Shown here: piece by piece, positions 49,489 to 58,052 of the stretch
Position numbering within the stretch: the first letter of the stretch is position 1
Layout of the letters: every line of letters starts with the position of its first letter
Virus record (IMG/VR): IMGVR_UViG_3300033143_004977
Location: 1 to 59,757 of that record
Reading direction: 5' to 3' (one strand)
DNA from: a virus
Length of the DNA stretch: 59,757 nucleotides
Made by a program: the position numbers and the translations under genes
Notes under the pieces: generated by a model
The model's input: the letters and a program-made list of their open reading frames with translations, nothing else
What the model was told of the DNA's origin: nothing
Database searches by the model: none

Positions 49489-49914
49489 TTATTTTTTCGT
49501 CTTAACGATTTTAACAAGTTCAAATGCAACAATATCATTTACTATTCTTTTCCAAGTTTCTTCACAGTAAGTGCCGTCTGCTAAATCTCTACTTCTGACC
49601 CAATCTTCGCCAGCTCTTGGTTTTCTTACTTGTGCTACACATCCAAGATAACCATCATCTATCGGAGCATTACTTTCACCGACTGTTTCTCCATTTATAT
49701 CAGTTTCAATTATATGCTCATTCGTGATTCTTGGTAATCTTGCAGTAATTCTATACTGATAATTCTTAGTAAAGAATCTGATGATTACTCTATTTTCTTT
49801 ATAGTCAGCGATAACGAAATCATCTATTTCATTACACCGACTGATTGTCTTGACCCAATTATATAGCTCGGGAAATTCGCTTGCTAATTTGTATAGCGGT
49901 TTAGTATTTTCCAT
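49489..49914 (-). CDS. unknown protein in tail operon
   Basis: From ATG 49914 the protein has 141 residues. It is mixed helix and strand with ITARLPRITNEH and WVRSRDLADGTYCEETW. Position between the distal-tail and tail-tip genes suggests a tail role. No family. An upstream start at 49944 is possible. Confidence 0.6.
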   Translation of the reverse strand: MENTKPLYKLASEFPELYNWVKTISRCNEIDDFVIADYKENRVIIRFFTKNYQYRITARLPRITNEHIIETDINGETVGESNAPIDDGYLGCVAQVRKPRAGEDWVRSRDLADGTYCEETWKRIVNDIVAFELVKIVKTKK

Positions 49915-49985
49915 AAATATTCTTTCTATACCGCTTGTCTTCACATATTTTTATTCAATTTTTAGTATTTTAAAATGTTGAGGGT

Positions 49986-50046
49986 GGTGTACTATAGCTT
50001 TCGGGTTTAAAACCCTAAGAGAAAGTGATTTTCTATTAAAAACACC
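49986..50046 (-). other. long imperfect hairpin between tail genes
   Basis: Four short helices stack in one hairpin: ACACC (50042-50046) with GGTGT (49986-49990), CTAT with ATAG, GAAAG (50021-50025) with CTTTC (49998-50002), and AACCC with GGGTT. One arm has almost no gaps. It may protect or process the mRNA between the tail genes. Confidence 0.45.
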
Positions 50047-50052
50047 TTTCTA

Positions 50053-50844
50053 TTACAAATAAGTCGCATAATATGTGATCGTTTGTGTTATATTGTACGT
50101 GCCCCCGCATGTAATCGTTAAAGTATATCCATTCGACGTCGAGTTGAAATTTGGAAATATTCCAGTGAAGTCGATACTTGTTTCTGCACCACCGTCATAT
50201 GATCTCTTAACAGTCATGTTCTCGCAATCTATAATTAAGTAATCGCCTGACGCATCTAATGCAAGAGAAGGAATCGTGATTGATTCTGATAGAGCAGTGT
50301 TTTCAAATTTTATTTCGGTAATTGCTGCTGATGGGAGAGTTGTTAATAACCACTTAATAACAGGCCGAGGACCAACAGAACCAACTGGATCGAAAGTATC
50401 ATTAACAGGACTACTTGTAATACCCGATTTCGTCACAGTAGTAGTAGTCGTTGATTTCATGAACGGTTCAGCGATGAACACTATTTCGTATGGAAGTTGA
50501 GTTATGTGATAGTGCTCTTCAGGAATATTTATAGATTTCACAGTAGCAACAAATCTCATTGTTGTTCCACCATCATTTATATCTAAATTAGACTCATCAA
50601 CATGAAGAGCAGCTTTCATTAAATCCAAACTTATTTTCAAATTTGCTTCAGTATCTCGTGTTAGTATGCCTGTCACTGTTATTTCTTTACTTTCGTAATA
50701 TGTATTGACAAGATCAAAACCATCTCTTCGAGATTTTGGAATGAGATCTATAATCTTTTCGGGAGTGTTGCGATAGATAATATCTTTCGTCCGAAAAGAT
50801 GAGTCTTGAAGAGAAAATGAATTAAATGTGATTGATTTTGACAT
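50053..50844 (-). CDS. distal tail (Dit-like) protein
   Basis: The 263-residue protein has a beta-type N-terminus that includes RRDGFDLVNTYYESKEI, and a TGILTRDTEANL motif, as in siphovirus Dit proteins. A galectin-like C-terminal part may follow. It lies between the tape measure and tail tip, the standard position. Confidence 0.7.
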   Translation of the reverse strand: MSKSITFNSFSLQDSSFRTKDIIYRNTPEKIIDLIPKSRRDGFDLVNTYYESKEITVTGILTRDTEANLKISLDLMKAALHVDESNLDINDGGTTMRFVATVKSINIPEEHYHITQLPYEIVFIAEPFMKSTTTTTVTKSGITSSPVNDTFDPVGSVGPRPVIKWLLTTLPSAAITEIKFENTALSESITIPSLALDASGDYLIIDCENMTVKRSYDGGAETSIDFTGIFPNFNSTSNGYTLTITCGGTYNITQTITYYATYL

Positions 50845-50854
50845 AAAATGTTAA

Positions 50855-53590
50855 TTATGCGAACCGCTTTAAGTAGGTTCTTCTACTCAAAACAGATTCC
50901 ACTTGATTTGCTATTCTTGTAATATCATTATCATTTCTTACAGACGGATTGTAAATATTGACTGAAATTGGAGATTCTCCTGCTGGGATGACAGTTTCTC
51001 CGCCATGTGCAAGGATCGGGACAGCTTGATTTGGAGAACCTGGCACAACACCACCCATCGCAAACTGCGGCATAAAAGGAAATTGTCCTAATAAATTTGA
51101 AAGTCCTGATATGCCTGCACTAATAAAGTTACCAGGATCGAATAAATTACTTACTTCATTGACAGATTCATTTACTTGTTGAGCATCTCTGTTTATTAAT
51201 TGTAAACGTCGTCTGTACTCTTCTTGTGTTATTTTGCCAGTATCGCGTAATCGTTTTAAATGTTTTATATGTTCTGCTTGTGTATCTGCTAAACTTTCAA
51301 TTGAATCGTCAAGAATATCTAATTCACTTTTCAACTGATTAATCTGATTCATTATTAATGTAAATCCCGCCAATACAACTGTTATAGTAAATAACAATGG
51401 TATCGATGCTAATGCTGCGTGTAAAGTACCAACTGCTATACTAACTTTTCCTAATGAAGCAACAGCTGTTGCTTCTAATCCTAAGAACCATAAACCAATT
51501 CGCACAGCCATTACACTTTTAAGTGCTGCTTTAACTAACATAATTGCAGTTATTATTCCCATTATAGACGTACCAACTAATCCAAGACTTTCAATAAATT
51601 TTGTATTATCACCAATTGCATTAGTAATAAATTCCTGAAATTTAGTTTTAAACGTTTTTACTTTTTTTGTATTATCGTCAATCGTATCACCGATATCACC
51701 AAGAGAATTTCCAATGTCACTATTTAATCCAATTTGTTTTTCTGCATTACCTTTTATTTCAGACATTTGCTCTTGTAATTGTGTCATTCTTTCAGTATAT
51801 TGTCTTTTTTGTTCATTGATATAATCAAGCAAAGGCAACATTCTCCATTTTGCTATATCTGCAGCATGATTTTTTTCTAATTCTTCTTCATCTTCTAATT
51901 CTTTTTTTAATGTTGCAAGTCGTTCACTATATTTATTTTCAGTATCTTTTAGATCTTCGTCTCTTCGTTCTTCGTTTCGTTTTTGAGAAAGAGCATAATC
52001 TTCATTTTCTCTAGCTAATTCTCTTTTAAGATTTCTTATCTTAGTTTGATCTGCCCACAATCCTTTTGAAATTTCTTCATCAATTTCTCTTTGAATATCT
52101 TCTACTTTTCGACGATGTGACAATGCTTCATCTTCTTGAGTATCTTTAAAATTATCATTTATTTTGTTAAGTGCACGTGTGTATTCTCTTTCTAAATCAT
52201 TGATTTGTTTTTTTAGATCTTTGACTGTCTTATCATGCTTTCTAACCCATTTTGCCATTCCTTCTTCAAAATTACGAGTAGTTAGTGCCATCTGATCACC
52301 TATTTTTTTAAGCTGCTTTGCTACTTTTGGATCTGTTATTTCTTCATTTAATTTTTCAACTGGTTTCATTAATTCAGCAATTCTTTTTTGCAAATTTTTA
52401 ATTGATGCAGTCCATTTGTCCCATTGACCCGTTGCTTTCGCAACAAGATAAATAGTTGTTCCAATTGCTGCTGCCAATGCAATAAACTTAAGACTCGTCC
52501 ACAATGCTGAAACCGATAACAATTTTAATGCATCTACTGTAAATTGTGCACCTTTTGCAATCATTGGAAATAATGCTCCAGCTGTAGCAAGACCTGTAAT
52601 GAGCAGAGTAACAGCTAAACTACCACTTATCAAGACCATTGTTAATGCAGGCATTGTATACGCAGCTTCTCTTATTTTATCAGATAATTTTGTAAATGCT
52701 TCTGCAAGCGGTCCTATTACAGGTATCAATGTTGTTCCCAACGCAGCTCTAGTTTGAAAAAGATTTGAAGATAATGCTGAAAGTGCACCGCCAAATGTGC
52801 CTGCTGCTAATTCAGCACCACCCGCAAATTTCTTAGTTTCCTGTAATAAATAATTGATAATTGCAAATTGTTTATCTGCAGTTGTCATTTGCGCAGTAGT
52901 TTTATCAATTGTTTTACCATACGCTTTCCATACTTGATCTGCTCTAAAGTTTATACCAATTGCATCTACTTGTCTTTCTTGCAAAATTCTTACACCTAAT
53001 GATGATTTTTCCAATGCTTTGCCAAAAGTATCTGTTAGAATCTCTTTTGACAATACTGCAGTATCAAGCATACCTTGCATTAATTCTTCTGCTTTATCAA
53101 TATTCAATCCCGTTGCAAGCAAATTTTTTAATGTGTTCGACGCTTCAGTAACAGATAATAAACCTGTTCGAGCAAATTTTAATGCAACATCATTTGCTTT
53201 ATCAAAACTTTGACCTGAAATTATTGCATATGCACCTAATCCAACTGCTGCTGCTTCTGCTTCTACCGCTGCATCAACAAAACTTTTAGTTAATAATGTC
53301 ATCGCTCCCGCTGCCATGCCAGCAACTAAACTCAAATATCTAAATCGATTACCTAATGCATCAAGCGTGTTTGTGTAATCTTCAAGACTTTTTGCTTGCG
53401 TGACTGAAGAAGACTTGACACTCGAGCCTAATTTTGTCACCGACGCAGTAGATTGTTTATAACTTTTAGATTGTGCTGCTGATGACGTTCGTACTTTATT
53501 GCCTAAACTAGTTACAGATTTTTCTACATTTTTAATCTTTTGTGTAGCAGCATCAGTAGCATTTAGAGTTATTAATATCGATTTCGACAT
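50855..53590 (-). CDS. tape measure protein
   Basis: The 911-residue protein has helical ends, hydrophobic segments (near 310-380 and 660-750) and a long coiled coil (about 400-620) with charged repeats. Gene order and length agree with a tape measure, which sets tail length and aids DNA entry. It follows a frameshifted chaperone pair. Confidence 0.9.
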   Translation of the reverse strand: MSKSILITLNATDAATQKIKNVEKSVTSLGNKVRTSSAAQSKSYKQSTASVTKLGSSVKSSSVTQAKSLEDYTNTLDALGNRFRYLSLVAGMAAGAMTLLTKSFVDAAVEAEAAAVGLGAYAIISGQSFDKANDVALKFARTGLLSVTEASNTLKNLLATGLNIDKAEELMQGMLDTAVLSKEILTDTFGKALEKSSLGVRILQERQVDAIGINFRADQVWKAYGKTIDKTTAQMTTADKQFAIINYLLQETKKFAGGAELAAGTFGGALSALSSNLFQTRAALGTTLIPVIGPLAEAFTKLSDKIREAAYTMPALTMVLISGSLAVTLLITGLATAGALFPMIAKGAQFTVDALKLLSVSALWTSLKFIALAAAIGTTIYLVAKATGQWDKWTASIKNLQKRIAELMKPVEKLNEEITDPKVAKQLKKIGDQMALTTRNFEEGMAKWVRKHDKTVKDLKKQINDLEREYTRALNKINDNFKDTQEDEALSHRRKVEDIQREIDEEISKGLWADQTKIRNLKRELARENEDYALSQKRNEERRDEDLKDTENKYSERLATLKKELEDEEELEKNHAADIAKWRMLPLLDYINEQKRQYTERMTQLQEQMSEIKGNAEKQIGLNSDIGNSLGDIGDTIDDNTKKVKTFKTKFQEFITNAIGDNTKFIESLGLVGTSIMGIITAIMLVKAALKSVMAVRIGLWFLGLEATAVASLGKVSIAVGTLHAALASIPLLFTITVVLAGFTLIMNQINQLKSELDILDDSIESLADTQAEHIKHLKRLRDTGKITQEEYRRRLQLINRDAQQVNESVNEVSNLFDPGNFISAGISGLSNLLGQFPFMPQFAMGGVVPGSPNQAVPILAHGGETVIPAGESPISVNIYNPSVRNDNDITRIANQVESVLSRRTYLKRFA

Positions 53591-53778
53591 TATCGTTTAT
53601 TTATACGTTTAGTTTGTTTTTTATGTTCTTTCTCTACAAATTGTGCTTCGATATTCATAATGTTCTGGAACAAATCAAATTCATACATTGGCAAATTATC
53701 AATCTCAGAATATGAAATACCCATATTTTGCCAAAAAGACTGGATAGTTTTATATCTAGCCAGCTCTTTTGAATGCAT
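53590..53778 (-). CDS. tail assembly chaperone, second frame (T part)
   Basis: The 62-residue ORF is in the -1 frame relative to the chaperone at 53811. Its frame is open upstream to the A AAA AAG slippery site near 53820, so it is probably made mainly as a fusion. It is followed immediately by the tape measure. Confidence 0.65.
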   Translation of the reverse strand: MHSKELARYKTIQSFWQNMGISYSEIDNLPMYEFDLFQNIMNIEAQFVEKEHKKQTKRINKR

Positions 53779-53810
53779 TTTTCCAGAACTAAAAGAAAGA
53801 ACTACTTTTT

Positions 53811-54125
53811 TTAGTTCTTCTTTTTTTTTATATTTACTTTTTCGAAAGTTTCATTAACAGTATCCATCAAAATCGAAAAATCTTTAGCTGGAAGCAATCC
53901 CAATGTTTTTATTGATATTTCTAATGGTTTGTCATTCTCATCAAGAAATGTCCAAGATTTTATCATTTTTTTCAAAACTCCTATCCCTTTGTCATAATCT
54001 TTTTCAATATCAGTAAGTTCATTGATTTGATATGTTAATAAACCTTCATATAAGATAACTTCGTCTTCTGGAAAAGAAGGAAGTTTTACTGTAATAATCC
54101 CTCTCGGGTCTTTTAATTGTGTCAT
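53811..54125 (-). CDS. tail assembly chaperone, first frame (G part), with -1 frameshift signal
   Basis: From ATG 54125 the protein of 104 residues matches a G-type chaperone in position and size. The end of the frame reads ATA AAA AAA AAG AAG AAC TAA. A AAA AAG is a strong -1 slip site in bacteria. A -1 shift gives an extension through the next ORF. Phages with long tails commonly use this to make G and GT proteins. Confidence 0.75.
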   Translation of the reverse strand: MTQLKDPRGIITVKLPSFPEDEVILYEGLLTYQINELTDIEKDYDKGIGVLKKMIKSWTFLDENDKPLEISIKTLGLLPAKDFSILMDTVNETFEKVNIKKKKN

Positions 54126-54186
54126 GTTATTTTCTGTTATAGAAAAGCAAAACACCGATTCGACATTTTACCTGTCTGTTGATAAA

Positions 54187-55185
54187 TTAATAGCTTTCGT
54201 GTTCGTTTGTTACGATCACTTCGATCATTTTTGTTTCGGTTGGATCGTAATTTGCAGTGAACGATGGATTCTCTGTAATAAATCCTGCTACTGCTGTGTC
54301 TACACCTCGATCAGTTAGAGTAAAGTTTGGAATGCTTATTTTCAATTCTTCTGTTTCTGCACTACCAATAGAATCGCCACTGAATGTGATAATCATTGCT
54401 CTGACTGCGTTCGCGCCATCTTTCAATGTTTCGTAGTGAATTCTTTCTGTCGTGTCTTCGTAGAACAAAGTGTAATCACCTTCGATTTCTAACTGTGCTA
54501 TGGAGATCTGTGTAGGTGAATTATCACCCGATAAGTACTGTGCTTCTGCATTGTTGTTAATTCGCAAGTTCAATCCTTTTAGTGGAGTTGCTTCTGCACT
54601 TCCTGCTGCTGACAATGCAGCAGTTCCATTTGCACCACTTCCAAATTTTATCTCATAGTCCTTGAAAGCAAGTATTCTTTCTTCTGTGATTGCCTGTGTG
54701 CCTGTTGAGCTAGATGGAAATTTTGACAGAATGTTGGCAGAAATAGTAGCTATTCCATCAGATACAGATAATTCTAGAGTATTGACTGTAGCGTACGCGT
54801 ATTTTCTTGTATCCACGCCATCAAAATATGTGATAGTCAAAGTTTTAGGAGGATTGCCTGATTTAGCAGTAATCGTATGTTCGTATACAGCTGATTCGCC
54901 TGAAGCAGTTCCACTACTAATAGCACCTAATGCTGGATAGAGTAAATATGGAATATTTTCAACGTCTACATAAATTTCTACATCTCCTTCGCCACGTCTT
55001 GCGCCTGCTATTGCGTTCCAATTCTTAGCACGAACTCCTTTTACTGCTTCATCTTGCAAAATGTCTTGCACACCTTTGATAGTACATGACACATGAGGAA
55101 GTGTCTTTTGCATATTCACCTCTGTACCAGGCGTTGTTTCTATCGCACAACCAAAATACGGACTGTGTCCCGCTTTTATTGACAT
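54187..55185 (-). CDS. major tail tube protein
   Basis: The 332-residue protein is beta-rich with TTPGTEVNM near the start, repeated Thr-Ser-rich strands, and a bulky C-terminal Ig-like region. It lies upstream of the chaperone and tape measure genes, as expected of the tail tube. A leading GAAAGGAA sequence suggests strong translation. Confidence 0.8.
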   Translation of the reverse strand: MSIKAGHSPYFGCAIETTPGTEVNMQKTLPHVSCTIKGVQDILQDEAVKGVRAKNWNAIAGARRGEGDVEIYVDVENIPYLLYPALGAISSGTASGESAVYEHTITAKSGNPPKTLTITYFDGVDTRKYAYATVNTLELSVSDGIATISANILSKFPSSSTGTQAITEERILAFKDYEIKFGSGANGTAALSAAGSAEATPLKGLNLRINNNAEAQYLSGDNSPTQISIAQLEIEGDYTLFYEDTTERIHYETLKDGANAVRAMIITFSGDSIGSAETEELKISIPNFTLTDRGVDTAVAGFITENPSFTANYDPTETKMIEVIVTNEHESY

Positions 55186-55200
55186 AAGTTTAGTTCCTTT

Positions 55201-55443
55201 CTATGCGTTAATTTCTTTATTTTCGACCGATTCATTTTGAATAAATAAAGATTTTCTATCTAATTTTTTATTTTCTCTTTTCTTTCTTTCTGGAACAAAA
55301 ATTTCTTTCTTTTCTTTCACTTCTTCAATAGCAGGATTCATCAGAATTTCACTAATGTCTGTCTCCTTTTCTTCTTTTGGTCCAATCGAAAAACTAAGAG
55401 TTGAAAAAGTTATTCTTTTATTAGATTTGTTTTTTACTTTCAT
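55201..55443 (-). CDS. small unknown protein in tail operon
   Basis: The 80-residue protein starts with a beta part (RITFSTLSFSIGPKEE) and ends in a long charged region, perhaps disordered. It overlaps the Com-like gene by 23 bases. Similar small proteins often lie next to tail tube genes. Confidence 0.6.
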   Translation of the reverse strand: MKVKNKSNKRITFSTLSFSIGPKEEKETDISEILMNPAIEEVKEKKEIFVPERKKRENKKLDRKSLFIQNESVENKEINA

Positions 55444-55603
55444 GTTTGTTATTTAATTGATTTAAGTTGATATTTAAATACGTAAACGCGTTGCATGCAT
55501 AGCACTTAATTTCTATTTTCAAAATATTGCCTTCTAATTTATATTTCAATTGTAGTTGTTTACAACGGTCATTTGAACAACGCAGTTCATTATAATTACT
55601 CAT
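55421..55603 (-). CDS. Com-like zinc finger protein
   Basis: The 60-residue protein has CSNDRC and IEIKCYAC, the two pairs of cysteines of the Mu Com-like family. Com binds mRNA and allows translation of the Mu mom modification gene. Related proteins are common near phage tail genes. Whether it binds RNA here is unknown. Confidence 0.7.
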   Translation of the reverse strand: MSNYNELRCSNDRCKQLQLKYKLEGNILKIEIKCYACNAFTYLNINLNQLNNKHESKKQI

Positions 55604-55604
55604 G

Positions 55605-56072
55605 TTATCTATTTACAATATATTGAATTTCGATGTGAGCTGAAGTTTCGAGTGTAATTAATTCGTCTGTCCTTTTTCGAGTAGTATAATCAACAGATGA
55701 AATGTTAGCAATGCTTCTATTAGAGGCAAGAGTTAAATTATCTCGAAGAACACCAACAACAGAATTAGGATCGATATCACCAGAGCTTAATTCTCCCTCC
55801 ATTGTTTTCATTAAAAATTCAGTACCGACCATTTTATCAGGTGTCGCATTAAAATATTGTCTCGCGTCAATCACAATAGAGATATCAATTGAATGTGAAT
55901 GCATGTCTCTAGCACTATCTGCAACAGTTACCTCGGTCGACATTGGGTTGATTACTATACAAGGTAAACAAGAATCGGGAATATATACAGGATCACCAAT
56001 ATATATTGATTTAATAATCCCTTTTACTTTTTCTTCTAATTTCGTTTTTAATAATTCTATACTTTTTTTCAT
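55605..56072 (-). CDS. tail terminator-like protein
   Basis: The 155-residue protein has an alpha/beta plan (KLEEKVKGIIKSIYIGDP, SIDISIVIDARQYF, a late IEIQYIV strand) like minor tail or tail terminator proteins. It lies between the tail-completion and tube genes. It overlaps the next upstream gene by four bases. Confidence 0.55.
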   Translation of the reverse strand: MKKSIELLKTKLEEKVKGIIKSIYIGDPVYIPDSCLPCIVINPMSTEVTVADSARDMHSHSIDISIVIDARQYFNATPDKMVGTEFLMKTMEGELSSGDIDPNSVVGVLRDNLTLASNRSIANISSVDYTTRKRTDELITLETSAHIEIQYIVNR

Positions 56073-56569
56073 CCTGCTTTTTTAGATTTAATTAATCTGT
56101 TTATCCAATTAGTAAACACTCTTTCGACCATTTTTACTCTAGTAGCATCTACTGCCGCAAGAACTCTTTTTGGTACTTTAACACTTCTTCCGCGATATGT
56201 CACTGTTCCGCCTTTTTGATGAAGCATAGAGTATTCTTGAGTGTTAAATATTCTAACAGTTTGTTTATTAGGCATATCAGTATCAAATCCTGATCGCATT
56301 GCACCTGTTCTGACAAGTGGTTTATGAATTGCTATTGCTTTGCCTTCTTTAAATAATTTTTTCTTTTCACGTATAGTCGCGGGTGCTAAGGGTTTCCAAC
56401 CTTTCCCAAATGTTCTACCTTGTGTTTTGAAATTAGTCGAAATTTCTTGCAAATATCTTTTAGAAGAACGTTCTAATGGTTCTACAGGTGTTTGAAATTT
56501 TTTGCTAAGATAATTTAATGTGTTTATACAATCCCGATCTCCTTTTATTGTAATTTTAATATTTGACAT
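56069..56569 (-). CDS. tail completion/virion morphogenesis protein (Mu gpG-like)
   Basis: The 166-residue protein has GKGWKPLAPATIREKKK and LVRTGAMRSGF, signature parts of the phage virion morphogenesis (Phage_tail_S) family, and a YSMLHQKGGTVTYRGR motif. It helps joining of head and tail. Context agrees. Confidence 0.8.
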   Translation of the reverse strand: MSNIKITIKGDRDCINTLNYLSKKFQTPVEPLERSSKRYLQEISTNFKTQGRTFGKGWKPLAPATIREKKKLFKEGKAIAIHKPLVRTGAMRSGFDTDMPNKQTVRIFNTQEYSMLHQKGGTVTYRGRSVKVPKRVLAAVDATRVKMVERVFTNWINRLIKSKKAG

Positions 56570-56571
56570 AT

Positions 56572-56796
56572 TTATACAATCTCAACTTCTTTTTCACATG
56601 GTTCACCAATATCATGATTGCAAATATGATATGATGCGTTAACTGTTACTTCTTCGTTTTCTTTTTTTTCATTTATTTTTTCAGAGTATGATTTTAATTC
56701 TAATATTCGTGCTTTAATTGCAGGTAGTCTTTTTTTTAATGCTTCAGGAATTGGTTGTTTTATTGCTAGATCTAATTTAAATCTAATGTATGGCAT
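56572..56796 (-). CDS. small unknown protein
   Basis: The 74-residue protein has a basic N-terminal helix region and two Cys near its end (ICNHDIGEPCEK). It lies between connector and tail-completion genes with short gaps. Confidence 0.6.
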   Translation of the reverse strand: MPYIRFKLDLAIKQPIPEALKKRLPAIKARILELKSYSEKINEKKENEEVTVNASYHICNHDIGEPCEKEVEIV

Positions 56797-56799
56797 GTT

Positions 56800-57075
56800 T
56801 TATGTTAACGAATATTTAATTTCTTCTGGTGTTTTAGCCCAATTAGAATATTTAATTTTAATATGGTCTATATAATTTTGACCGTGCCAAATAACATCTT
56901 TTCTTCTGCTCCAATTTAACATTTTTTTGTCTTTTCCACCTCGGCCCCAGTCATTCATCGTTTCATCAAATACCAATTCATTCCCATCACCAAAACCATA
57001 ATCAAATTCTATCTCATATTTTTTTCTGAACAATTTTGCGATAAATAATATTATTTTAAATTTTGTTGTATTCAT
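56800..57075 (-). CDS. unknown protein
   Basis: The 91-residue protein starts with a hydrophobic helix (KIILFIAKLF) and continues with acidic and aromatic residues (FDYGFGDGNELVF). It may be structural. No family. Confidence 0.6.
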   Translation of the reverse strand: MNTTKFKIILFIAKLFRKKYEIEFDYGFGDGNELVFDETMNDWGRGGKDKKMLNWSRRKDVIWHGQNYIDHIKIKYSNWAKTPEEIKYSLT

Positions 57076-57080
57076 ATTTT

Positions 57081-58049
57081 TTATTTAGCAGTGCTACCTT
57101 GCCCTGATGATGGATCAGCCATTTTGAAAAGTTCGTCCTCAGTCGTAAATAAAGATCCTTTATTCGTTTTAGTACTATCATACACATTACTACATGATGC
57201 TAGATTTGTAGTCTGTCTTGAAAGTTCTGCATTGCTGGCAGATAATAATAAAATTTCTCCATCTGTTATTTTCTTAAGAAGTTCTTCAGCTCTTTCTATC
57301 TTTCGTTGTCCTGTTTTAGACACATCAGTATCGTCTGTAAGCCCATACTCCTTGCTTAACAAAAATCCAGCGGACAATAGAGTAACAATGTGTTGGAATA
57401 TTCTAGGAGTTGATGCTAATGGCACTTGGTAAACGATAGCAATGGTGCTTTCTGCAATTGATTCTGCTTCTGTCCGATATCGATCTATTACATCAGATCC
57501 AATATATGAATTATCTTTAAATCCTGCTTCGTCTTTTATTTTATAAATAGAAGTATAATGATTACTATCAGATGCTTTTGATGCAATTGAATCAGCTATT
57601 GCAGATTCTAAACTTGAAGTAGAATTATAGTAAGTTACTTTATAAAATGAAGTAGATGTTCCCGTCGAATCTTCAAATTCAGTTCCTTCTGGTTTATCTA
57701 CTTCAATATCAACTGGTGATCCTTCTGATATTAATTCTGTATAAGTTCCATCTTCTGTAGTGCTTCTATAAAATTTTCGTTGATTGAATCTTAATAACTG
57801 AATTGGATCATTTTTCTCGTGTAAAAATGAAGTTGCTACAGAGATAGTAATAGTCGTTGCAGTAGTAGATGATATTTTACGCACTTCTGCTGTTTCAGAA
57901 CCAATCGTCCCAAGAATAATATAATCGTCTATTGAAAAACCTTGTGAATTTTTAACAGTTAATTCAGTTTGTCCAGCTGCTTTTTCTGAGTCAAATGAAG
58001 TCTGTTCACCTAATACATTATTTTCAAGACTGGCTACTAATATATTCAT
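57081..58049 (-). CDS. head-tail connector-like protein with Thr/Ser-rich N-terminus
   Basis: The 322-residue protein has a beta-rich N-terminal part (1-165). A helical C-terminal part (SYIGSDVIDRYRTEAESIAESTI, then QHIVTLLSAGFLLSK) is like gp36-type connector proteins. The two parts may be fused domains. It lies right after the LamG gene in transcription order. Confidence 0.55.
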   Translation of the reverse strand: MNILVASLENNVLGEQTSFDSEKAAGQTELTVKNSQGFSIDDYIILGTIGSETAEVRKISSTTATTITISVATSFLHEKNDPIQLLRFNQRKFYRSTTEDGTYTELISEGSPVDIEVDKPEGTEFEDSTGTSTSFYKVTYYNSTSSLESAIADSIASKASDSNHYTSIYKIKDEAGFKDNSYIGSDVIDRYRTEAESIAESTIAIVYQVPLASTPRIFQHIVTLLSAGFLLSKEYGLTDDTDVSKTGQRKIERAEELLKKITDGEILLLSASNAELSRQTTNLASCSNVYDSTKTNKGSLFTTEDELFKMADPSSGQGSTAK

Positions 58050-58052
58050 ATG

